Source of the DNA: UTCFX2 sp963726375
GTDB lineage: Bacteria > Chloroflexota > Anaerolineae > Anaerolineales > UBA4823
DNA length: 64,000 nucleotides
Direction of reading: 5' to 3'
NCBI GenBank assembly: GCA_963726375.1
Contig: CAVSCE010000014.1
Span: 1 to 64,000 of the forward strand
Of the stretch, positions 56,753 to 64,000 are shown in pieces; the stretch's first letter is position 1, and each line of letters begins with the position of its first letter. Under the pieces are notes generated by a model. The model was given only the letters and a program-made list of their open reading frames with translations. It was not told the DNA's origin and ran no database searches. The translations under genes were made by a program, and so were the position numbers.

Positions 56753-58054
56753 ATGGATTATCAATTTGTAAAAGTCCCCCAAAACGGCGAAAAGATCACT
56801 ATTTCAGCAGGCAAGCTAAAGGTCCCCAATCACCCTGTGATCCCGTTTGTCGAGGGTGACGGCACCGGGCGGGATATCTGGAGGGCGTCTGTTCGTGTTC
56901 TGGATGCCGCAGTCCAAAAAGCATACCGAGGAGAGCGCTCGATCGAATGGATGGAGGTCTTTGCCGGGGAAAAGGCTTTCCAGAATTATGGCTCTTGGCT
57001 TCCAGACGAGACTGTGCAGGCTTTCAAAGAATTCCTGATTGGGATTAAAGGCCCGCTGACCACCCCAATTGGAGGTGGGATTCGGTCATTGAACGTTGCC
57101 TTGAGAAAGGCGCTGGACCTTTATGTGTGCCAGCGGCCGGTGCGCTACTTCAGCGGGGTTCCTTCGCCAGTGAAAAATCCCGAGTATGTCGATATGGTCG
57201 TCTTTCGTGAGAACACGGAGGATATTTACACTGGAATCGAGTTTGAAAACGGCACACCGGAAAATATTCAATTCAAGGCACTGCTGAAGCAATATTTTCC
57301 CCAGGAGTATTTGAAAATTAGGTTTCCGAATACTTCTGGGATTGGGATTAAGCCGGTTTCAGCAGAAGGTACGGCACGCCTGGTTCGAGCTGCCATCCGC
57401 TGGGCTTTGGATAACCACCGCCGAAATGTTACCCTGGTCCATAAAGGAAATATCATGAAGTTCACAGAAGGTGCATTTCGGATTTGGGGCTACGAGATTG
57501 CCGAGAAGGAGTTCGGCGATCAAGTCTATACCTGGGCTCAGTGGGAGCGGACAAAGGCCGAAAAAGGTGAAGATGCTGCCAACGCCGAACAGGATGCTGC
57601 GCTTAAAAGCGGTCGGCTTCTGATCAAAGACGTCATTGCGGATATCGTTTTTCAGCAGACGATCACCCGGGCACGCGAATTTGACGTGCTGGCGACCATG
57701 AACCTGAACGGTGATTACCTCTCCGACGCTCTGGCAGCCCAGGTGGGCGGGATTGGGATCGCGCCGGGCGGCAACATCAACTACACGACCGGTCATGCGG
57801 TGTTCGAAGCCACCCACGGAACTGCGCCTAAATATGCGGACAAGGATATGGTGAACCCGGGTTCGGTAATATTATCAGGAGAGATGATGCTTCGCTACAT
57901 GGGTTGGGACGAAGCAGCCGACCTGGTGATTAAAGGGATGGATGGGGCGATTACTGCCAAGACCGTTACCTATGATTTTCACCGTCTGATGGACCAGGCG
58001 ACATTGCTGAAATGCTCCGAGTTCGGCGATGCGGTCATCGCAAAGATGAGCTAA
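56753..58054 (+). CDS. icd: Isocitrate dehydrogenase (NADP-dependent)
   Basis: 433 aa. FVEGDGTGRDIW, GPLTTPIGGGIRSLNVALRK (includes the Ser phosphorylated in E. coli Icd), ENTEDIYTGIE, DVIADIVFQQ, NLNGDYLSDALAAQVGGIGIAPGGNIN and ATHGTAPKYADKD are diagnostic. Converts isocitrate to 2-oxoglutarate in the TCA cycle. Monocistronic: promoter upstream, terminator right after. Confidence 0.96.
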   Translation: MDYQFVKVPQNGEKITISAGKLKVPNHPVIPFVEGDGTGRDIWRASVRVLDAAVQKAYRGERSIEWMEVFAGEKAFQNYGSWLPDETVQAFKEFLIGIKGPLTTPIGGGIRSLNVALRKALDLYVCQRPVRYFSGVPSPVKNPEYVDMVVFRENTEDIYTGIEFENGTPENIQFKALLKQYFPQEYLKIRFPNTSGIGIKPVSAEGTARLVRAAIRWALDNHRRNVTLVHKGNIMKFTEGAFRIWGYEIAEKEFGDQVYTWAQWERTKAEKGEDAANAEQDAALKSGRLLIKDVIADIVFQQTITRAREFDVLATMNLNGDYLSDALAAQVGGIGIAPGGNINYTTGHAVFEATHGTAPKYADKDMVNPGSVILSGEMMLRYMGWDEAADLVIKGMDGAITAKTVTYDFHRLMDQATLLKCSEFGDAVIAKMS

Positions 58055-58091
58055 CGACCAATTTTTTTGCGACCGACACAATTGCCCGTTC

Positions 58092-58124
58092 AAAAAGCCC
58101 CCCTGAAGAAGGAGGGCTTTTTTC
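58092..58124. terminator. Bidirectional terminator between icd and the cytochrome genes
   Basis: AAAAAGCCCCCCT-gaag-AAGGAGGGCTTTTTT hairpin, T-run on both strands. Confidence 0.88.
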
Positions 58125-58169
58125 TTGCAAAAGTAATTGAAGACGTAAAAAGGTCGACGATGCAGCAGC

Positions 58170-59420
58170 TCAAGGAATCGGCGTCGACCCAGGCGAAGAG
58201 AGTGTTGCAGTTATCGGGGAAGTAAGGGGAGCAGTCAATGTTATTGTTAACACAGCACCTGGCGGGGGGACTGCTCCGGGTGATGCAGCTGCTGCTTCTT
58301 CTGAGGTCCTAAGTGCACCGCCGGCAACCCAGCGGGTGAAGATATCGACGACCTCCGGCTTGAGGGCTTTGGTTGGCGGCATCGGTCCACCGGCTTCGAT
58401 CTCTTCCCGATTGATCATCCGGATCAAGTTGCTGTTCAGGTCGCCGGGGATCACGTTGGGGGCATTGTCGCCCGTGGTCATGATCTCTTCATAAGTGCGC
58501 ATCAAGTTGTTGTTGTTCTTTTTGCCAGGCCGGTGGCAGGATACACAGTACCGTTTGACCAGCGGTTCAATATGGACATCATACGATGGGACTTCATTTT
58601 CACCGAGCGCCGGCAGCGCCGAAGCCTGGACAACTTCCTGGGGGATCTCTGCCCGGTCATCCCAGGTGTAGCGCATGAAATCCACGACCGCTTCGATATC
58701 ACCGATCCCTAATTCGCCGCTGTAGGCTTTTCCGAAAGGCGGCATTCCCAGGCTCGGTTGGCCATAATTGATCACTTCAAAGAAGGTCTGGTCGGATCGG
58801 GTGTACATCTCGTCCTGAGAGGAGATCGGCTTCATGATATATCCTTCCAGCCCTTCGACACCCTTAATTTCCCCACCTTCGCCATCAGCTCCATGACACT
58901 CAACACAGTGGATGGAATAAAGGTCCTGTCCAATCAGGATACTCTCACTCAGTGAGGCTGCTGCGCTGGCGGTCTCTTCTTGTGGGGGTGTCGTGGCCAC
59001 TGCCCGGATGGTGAGCCCGACCATGCCCAGCACAACTGCAGCCATGATTGCAACCGGAAGTTTACGCTTGCTGATATGGCGGTCCGGGCTGCGGTCGATG
59101 AAAGGAAGCAGGATCAGCAGCAGCACTGCGAGGGTGGGGATGAGAAATGTGCCGATCCACTCGACCGCCCCGGGGAAAAACTTCAACATCTCGAAAAGGA
59201 ATAAAAAATACCATTCCGGGCGAGGGATATAGCTGCTGTCGCTGGGATCAGCCTTCGGCTCATTTGCAACCCCAACGAAAGTCGCCAGCATCACCAGGAT
59301 GACAAAGAAGGCGAAGGAGACGAGCAAATCCTTGTAAATTACATCTGGGAAAAACTTTTCGCCTTTTTCCTTGGCTATTTTATGCTTATCCAGGTAACTT
59401 TGTTTCTGCTCTTCGTTCAC
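58170..59420 (-). CDS. Cytochrome b subunit IV-like protein fused to two cytochrome c domains
   Basis: 416 aa. Residues 1-145: three membrane helices with the PEWYFLFLFEMLKFFPG quinone-site motif of cytochrome b C-terminal half/subunit IV. Residues 155-265: cytochrome c with CVECH and MPPFG. Residues 275-385: second CVSCH domain with GGPMPP, of the type common in Planctomycetes and Chloroflexi. The tail is Pro/Thr-rich. It replaces separate subunit IV and cytochrome c1/f subunits of a bc complex. Confidence 0.9.
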   Translation of the reverse strand: MNEEQKQSYLDKHKIAKEKGEKFFPDVIYKDLLVSFAFFVILVMLATFVGVANEPKADPSDSSYIPRPEWYFLFLFEMLKFFPGAVEWIGTFLIPTLAVLLLILLPFIDRSPDRHISKRKLPVAIMAAVVLGMVGLTIRAVATTPPQEETASAAASLSESILIGQDLYSIHCVECHGADGEGGEIKGVEGLEGYIMKPISSQDEMYTRSDQTFFEVINYGQPSLGMPPFGKAYSGELGIGDIEAVVDFMRYTWDDRAEIPQEVVQASALPALGENEVPSYDVHIEPLVKRYCVSCHRPGKKNNNNLMRTYEEIMTTGDNAPNVIPGDLNSNLIRMINREEIEAGGPMPPTKALKPEVVDIFTRWVAGGALRTSEEAAAASPGAVPPPGAVLTITLTAPLTSPITATLSSPGSTPIP

Positions 59421-59438
59421 AGCGGTGCTCCTCTCCCC

Positions 59439-60098
59439 TTATTCATCCAGGTCTGGGATATGGGATATCCCCAGTCGGATAACCATATAGATGTGCACGC
59501 CAATCATGGCCCCGATCAATGCTGGCAGAAACCAGATATGGGCGGAAAAGAAGCGGGTCAGTGTCACTGCGCTCAAGTCGGTACCGCCACGCAGCACATT
59601 CGCAAGGAATGGGCCGATCAGTGGGACGGTGCCGGCGATTTCAGTTCCTACAGTTGTTGCCCAATACGCTCGCTGGTTCCAGGGCAGGAGATATCCGGTA
59701 AATCCCATCCCTAGGGTTGCAAAGAGCAGGACAACACCTGTAATCCAGGTGAACTCGCGCGGGTATTTATATGCTGCATAATAAAACGTTCGCAGCATGT
59801 GGATAAAAACGACGATCACCATCAGTGATGCACCCCAGTGATGGATGCCGCGGATCAGCCAACCAAATGTTACTCCGTTCATAATGTATTGGATGCTGTC
59901 GTAAGCCTGGTCTGGGGATGGAACATAGTAGATGGTCAGGAACATCCCGGTAATTCCCTGGAACGCAAACAGGATCGCGCTGGCGCTCCCCAGGGTGAAC
60001 CACCAATTTACTTTCGGGACCTTTCGGTCCAACACAGTGTCATAGATCGTCTGCAATCCGAGTCGTTCATCGAGCCAGACCAGTACTTTGGTTGTCAT
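59439..60098 (-). CDS. petB: Cytochrome b/b6 (N-terminal half)
   Basis: 219 aa, four helices. Heme-ligand histidines lie in IRGIHHWGASLM (and IHMLRTFYY) and in FSAHIWFLPALIGAMIGVHIY; TGYLLPWNQRAYWATTV is the Qo-site loop. No Cys for a covalent heme ci is visible. Works with the Rieske protein upstream and fused subunit IV downstream as a quinol:cytochrome c oxidoreductase. Confidence 0.92.
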   Translation of the reverse strand: MTTKVLVWLDERLGLQTIYDTVLDRKVPKVNWWFTLGSASAILFAFQGITGMFLTIYYVPSPDQAYDSIQYIMNGVTFGWLIRGIHHWGASLMVIVVFIHMLRTFYYAAYKYPREFTWITGVVLLFATLGMGFTGYLLPWNQRAYWATTVGTEIAGTVPLIGPFLANVLRGGTDLSAVTLTRFFSAHIWFLPALIGAMIGVHIYMVIRLGISHIPDLDE

Positions 60099-60100
60099 AG

Positions 60101-60586
60101 CTAACCTTCCACATAATGAATGAATAGATTGCCTTCTTCAACTTTCGTCTCGTAAGTGTCTAGTGGGCGCGGCTGAGGACCGCTGATGATTTCTCCGTTA
60201 ATCCCAAAACGGCCGTCGTGACAGGGGCAGATGTACTGCCTGGGTTCCTCGTTCCAGATCACCCGGCAGCTTAAATGCGTGCATACATTGGAAAAGACGG
60301 TCGTGTCCGTTTCGTCCTTGCGCAGAACATAAACGCCGTAACTATTTGTCGTCTTTTCCCAGCCGTTAACTTTTGTGCGGGTAAAGTTGAAGGTTGTCGG
60401 TGTTCCGATCGGATAGGAATCCAGAGGACCCAGCGGGATCCAGGCGTCGGATGAAGTTTTCTTCAAAGCTGGAGCGAGAACATACCCGATTGCAGGCAGG
60501 ACTATCACCGCCCCCATAATCGAACCCAATAATACCACAACGCCTTTAACAAAGTCATTTCGAGTAAGGTGGGATTTATTTTCCAT
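60101..60586 (-). CDS. petC: Rieske iron-sulfur protein of the cytochrome bc complex
   Basis: 161 aa. One N-terminal membrane helix (about 14-36), then a Rieske fold with VCTHLSCRV and CPCHDGRFG (2Fe-2S ligands). GGAGGAG before the ATG. First gene of the three-gene complex operon. Confidence 0.94.
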   Translation of the reverse strand: MENKSHLTRNDFVKGVVVLLGSIMGAVIVLPAIGYVLAPALKKTSSDAWIPLGPLDSYPIGTPTTFNFTRTKVNGWEKTTNSYGVYVLRKDETDTTVFSNVCTHLSCRVIWNEEPRQYICPCHDGRFGINGEIISGPQPRPLDTYETKVEEGNLFIHYVEG

Positions 60587-60727
60587 CCATTTCTCCTCCG
60601 GCCAACGAAAGACTGCCTGGTTGGTGGTCCAGATAAATCTAAAAGGTGGGGACGATCACGATAATGGATTTTACCCGTCTTGAGAACGAAATTCAAGTCT
60701 TTCAAGCAGAACGGATTTATTCGTTAG

Positions 60728-60733
60728 TATAAT
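60728..60733 (+). promoter_or_regulatory. Possible -10 box of the sdh operon
   Basis: TATAAT about 60 bases upstream of sdhC; no good -35 is visible. The divergent bc operon starts at 60586. Confidence 0.35.
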
Positions 60734-60793
60734 ATGTGAAATACAGCACTTCTTTATTCAATCGAACAGCAATCTCAAAAAGAGGAGGCGCGC

Positions 60794-61180
60794 GTGGCTC
60801 TACGAAGAAATGTCGGGCTGAAGGGCATAAAATATCGGGGTGGCGGACCGATGCTCGCCTGGAGTCTCCACCGCATCAGCGGTCTGGCGATCGTCTTGTT
60901 TGTAGGCTTGCACGTTCTTGCGTCATTTTTCATGCAACAGCTCGGGAGCGACCTGGCAACAACCGTCAATACCGTTTATGAATCGATCTATTTCCAATTT
61001 TTGGTGATCTTCATTGTCATGTTCCATGCTTTGAATGGTCTGCGAATCATCATTCTAGACCTAAGTCCTAAATTGCTGGAATACCAGCGAGAGGCAACCT
61101 GGATTCAATGGGCGGTATTCATCCCGCTCTACGCGATGATCACGATCATCATGATCATGAATCAGCTTCAAAGCGGTTAG
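60794..61180 (+). CDS. sdhC: Succinate dehydrogenase cytochrome b subunit
   Basis: 128 aa from a GTG after GAGGAGG. SLHRISGLAIVLFVGLH is the SdhC signature (heme and quinone site), followed by MFHALNGLRIIILD. Three membrane helices. Anchors SdhAB and passes electrons to quinone. Confidence 0.9.
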   Translation: MALRRNVGLKGIKYRGGGPMLAWSLHRISGLAIVLFVGLHVLASFFMQQLGSDLATTVNTVYESIYFQFLVIFIVMFHALNGLRIIILDLSPKLLEYQREATWIQWAVFIPLYAMITIIMIMNQLQSG

Positions 61181-61207
61181 AACGCAATCGAAAAAGAGGA
61201 GAATCCT

Positions 61208-61629
61208 ATGCGCTCTCGACCAGCTCCACAAATTGGCTTTTCATTTGAATATCTGATGTGGCTTTTTACCCGAATATCCGGTCTGGTGCTGCTCCTTTTA
61301 GGTTTTTTGGCCTCACAGCTGCGTTTTTCATGGGCGCTCGAAGCCAGGTCGATGTCGGTGCACTGGCGCGCTGGACGTTCTTTCAAAACCCCAACCATGT
61401 AGTCAACACAAATATCCCAGATGTCACGCAGGGCTGGGCCAACGCCTGGTGGCAGGTAATGCAAATCATGGCAGTTTTCTTCGGCGTGACGCATGGGATG
61501 AACGGCCTCAGGGTTGTTATTGAAGATTATCTCGGTGGATCCTGGGGGCGCGTGCTGCTGCGCGGGGCAATCTTTTTGCTCTGGCTATTCTTATTGATCA
61601 TTGGCGTATACGTCATTCTGGCATCGTGA
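61208..61629 (+). CDS. sdhD: Succinate dehydrogenase membrane anchor subunit, one frameshift
   Basis: 140 aa after repair, three helices. FTRISGLVLLLLGF in the first helix; FGVTHGMNGLRVVIEDYL in the second half. A T run at 61303-61308 has six T where seven restore GFFGLTAAFFMGARSQ. GAGGAG before the ATG. The two halves are otherwise normal. Confidence 0.85.
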
Positions 61630-61645
61630 AAGTAGGAGTGAAAAC

Positions 61646-63438
61646 ATGACCAAGACTCATCAATTTGATGTTATTGTGGTGGGAGCCGGCGGCGCTGGAT
61701 TGATGGCTGCCTTTATGCTTCAAAAACCGCAAATACTGCGGTGATCAGCAAGCTTTATCCCACCCGCTCACACACCGGAACGGCGCAGGGGGGGGTGGGT
61801 GCGGCGCTGGCAAATGAAGGCGAGGATCGGCCGGAATGGCACACCTTTGATACCGTTAAGGGCAGCGATTACCTGGGAGACCAGGATGCGATCGAGTTCA
61901 TGTGCTATGAAGCGGTTTCTGCTGTCTATGAGCTGGAGCACATGGGCCTGCCGTTCTCACGCACTCCAGATGGCCGGATAGCCCAGCGCCCGTTCGGAGG
62001 GCATACGAATAATATCACCGGAAAACCGGTAAACCGGGCCTGCTATGCCGCGGATCGGACCGGACATATGATCCTGCAGACCCTGTACCAACAATGCATA
62101 AAGAACGAAGTCAATTTCTTTGACGAATTTCAAGCGCTGGATGTGTTGGTCGAGAATGGGGCTGCAGCCGGGATTGTGGCGCTCGAGCTGGCGACTGGAG
62201 AAATGCACGTTTTCCAAGCAAAAGCGGTCATCTTTGCCACCGGCGGTCATGGTCGCATCTGGGAAATCACCTCGAATGCCTATTCCTTCACGGGGGACGG
62301 CCCATCGATCCTTTACCGCCGCGGGTTCCCGCTCGAGGACATGGAATTTTTTCAGTTCCATCCGACCGGTATTTACCGGCTGGGAATCCTGATCACCGAG
62401 GGGGTGCGCGGCGAAGGCGGGGTTTTGATCAATGATAAGGGCGAGCGCTTTATGGAACGCTACGCGCCGACGGTAAAAGACCTGGCTTCCCGCGATGTGG
62501 TCAGCCGGGCGATGTACCTGGAAATGCGCGAAGGGAGAGGTATCGGCGGTAAACGCTACATCTACCTGGATATGCGGCCTGAGACAGTCAATAAATACGC
62601 TGCAGCCGATGGGCGCAAGCGCCTGGACGGATCCCCCTACGTTGTCACTGGTGAAGAGCTGCTCGCCAAGCTGCCGGACATCGTTGATTTTGCCCGAACC
62701 TACCTGGGCGTGGACCCGGTCTCCCAGCTGATGCCCATCCAGCCGACGGCGCACTATGCGATGGGCGGCATCCCGACCAATAAGTATGGCGAAGTGGTGA
62801 TTGATACGGAGAACACCGTCCTGCCGGGGCTTTATGCTGCCGGTGAATGCGCCTGCGTCTCGGTTCATGGGGCGAACCGCCTGGGGACGAACTCGCTGCT
62901 GGATTTGATCGTATTTGGAAAATATGCCGGTCTGCGAGCTGCGGAATATGCTAACGGCGCCTCCTTCCAGACGCTCCCGGCGGATCCGACGGAGTTTGCC
63001 CGCCAGCAGCTGGAGCCGATCTTGAATAGCAACGGCGACGAGAAATCCTATTTGATCGGCAATGAGATGAAATCTGTCATGTTCGATGAGGTAGGGGTCT
63101 TTCGCACCGCTGAGGGCATGGAAAAAGCCCTATCGAAGGTGCGGGAGCTGAGAGACCGGATAAAAAATGTGCGTAAGCCCGACCTGGGGAAGACATTCAA
63201 CACCGAGCTGCTTAATATCTGGGAGCTGGGGAACCTGCTGGCGCTTGCGGAGGTCACAACGGTCTCGGCTCTGGCGCGCCAGGAGAGCCGCGGCGGCCAC
63301 GCCAGGGAAGATTATCCTAAACGGGACGACGTCAACTGGTTGAAACACACCCTGGCATGGGCGAAAGACGGTGAAATCGAATTGAGCTATAAACCGGTCG
63401 TGATCACCCGCTACCAGCCGAAGGAACGCGTTTACTAG
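61646..63438 (+). CDS. sdhA: Succinate dehydrogenase flavoprotein subunit, one frameshift
   Basis: 597 aa after repair. VVGAGGAGLMAA (FAD), RSHTGTAQGG with the FAD-linking His, FFQFHPTGIYRLGILITEGVRGEGG (active site) and ANRLGTNSLLDL. Oxidises succinate to fumarate. The true ATG at 61646 follows AGGAG; a missing T near 61711-61713 breaks the frame after MAAF and is repaired to FYASKTANTAVISKLYP. Confidence 0.95.
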
Positions 63439-63454
63439 CAGAAAGGATGCTGCG

Positions 63455-64000
63455 ATGGAAATCACCCTGAAGATATTCCGCTACAACCCTGAAGCAGATA
63501 AAAAGCCGCATTATGACTCTTTCAAAGTGGAGGCTGAACCCACAGATCGGGTTTTGGACCTGCTCGAATTTGTAAAAGGCAATTTCGATGGAACGCTTTC
63601 TTTTCGGCGTTCCTGCGCTCACGGGATCTGCGGATCTGATGCGATGCGGATCAATGGGCGCAACCGGCTGGCTTGCAAGATCCTGGTCAAGGACCTGGGA
63701 GGCTCTAAGATTCATGTCGAACCGATCCTGGGGATGCGAGTCATCAAGGACCTGATCGTGGACATGGAGCCGTTCTTCGAGCATTACAGGTCTATCCACC
63801 CCTACCTGATCAATGAAGAGCCTGAGCCTAAACAAGAGCGACTGCAGAGCGTGGAGGACCGCGAGCGATTTGACGACACGACCAAGTGCATCCTGTGCGC
63901 GTGCTGTACGACTTCCTGCCCGTCATTCTGGGCGAGCGAGGAATACGTTGGACCTGCTGCGATTGTGGCGGCGCACCGGTTTATCTTTGACAGCCGGGAT
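63455..64000 (+). CDS. sdhB: Succinate dehydrogenase iron-sulfur subunit (3' end cut by window edge)
   Basis: At least 182 aa, open to the right edge. SCAHGICGSDAMRINGRNRLAC is the 2Fe-2S site (third Cys replaced by Asp, as in E. coli SdhB); CILCACCTTSCPSFW supplies the 4Fe-4S and 3Fe-4S cluster ligands. AAGGA before the ATG. Completes the complex with sdhC, sdhD and sdhA. Confidence 0.95.
   Translation, partial: MEITLKIFRYNPEADKKPHYDSFKVEAEPTDRVLDLLEFVKGNFDGTLSFRRSCAHGICGSDAMRINGRNRLACKILVKDLGGSKIHVEPILGMRVIKDLIVDMEPFFEHYRSIHPYLINEEPEPKQERLQSVEDRERFDDTTKCILCACCTTSCPSFWASEEYVGPAAIVAAHRFIFDSRD

Noticed and set aside
1..64000. CRISPR arrays, insertion sequences, prophage or integrase genes
   Set aside because: No direct-repeat arrays, transposases, terminal inverted repeats or phage genes were seen in any frame.

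Overview
The window looks like a chromosomal segment of a Chloroflexota bacterium, most likely class Anaerolineae, probably from a metagenome-assembled genome. This is inferred from gene content and protein style, since no marker gene was searched. GC content is moderate and genes are densely packed. No transposase, phage gene, CRISPR array or rRNA was seen; there is one tRNA (Pro, UGG).

Region A (1-21.7 kb, minus strand) is one very long, tightly packed, head-to-tail gene set behind a strong sigma70-type promoter at 21.66-21.68 kb. Its first gene is a winged-helix regulator. Then come a fucose synthase-like reductase, a Wzm/Wzt ABC exporter, a capsule-type protein, a methyltransferase, PseB, an RmlD-like reductase, a NeuB-type synthase, four transferase-like genes, two sulfotransferases, a Gfo/Idh oxidoreductase, a fused ATP sulfurylase/APS kinase (PAPS supply), an SDR, a CMP-nonulosonate cytidylyltransferase and a second NeuB fused to a TIM-barrel domain, which runs off the left edge. 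Together these suggest an exported, sulfated, nonulosonic-acid-containing surface glycan.

Region B (21.7-35.5 kb, minus) continues the glycan theme with large membrane glycosyltransferase-like proteins, GT2 and GT4 enzymes, two flippase-type proteins, a UDP-sugar 4-epimerase, a nucleotide-sugar dehydrogenase and a third sulfotransferase. Region C (35.5-40.1 kb, minus) is a housekeeping operon: pcrA/uvrD, tsaE, tsaB, rimI and a family-4 uracil-DNA glycosylase. A divergent promoter region at 40.06-40.17 kb separates it from holB.

Region D (40.2-56.2 kb, mixed) holds holB, three orphan sensor histidine kinases, a metallo-beta-lactamase-fold protein with a degraded metal site, an asparaginase II-family protein, endonuclease III, an eRF1-like (baeRF) protein, a methyltransferase, tRNA-Pro, two small unknown proteins, a GT2, rnhB and corA. 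Region E (56.3-64 kb) is respiratory and TCA: icd, a three-gene cytochrome bc-type complex (Rieske, cytochrome b, subunit IV fused to two cytochrome c domains) and sdhC, sdhD, sdhA and sdhB (cut by the right edge). A small transcription unit at 56.34-56.57 kb encodes either a 47-residue protein or a structured RNA.

A pervasive technical feature: 23 genes carry a total of about 28 single-base frameshifts (about 23 insertions, 5 deletions). In each, correcting one or two single bases restores a full-length family member with an integral number of codons. I read these as uncorrected long-read errors rather than pseudogenes, and list each such gene as one CDS with its indel position.
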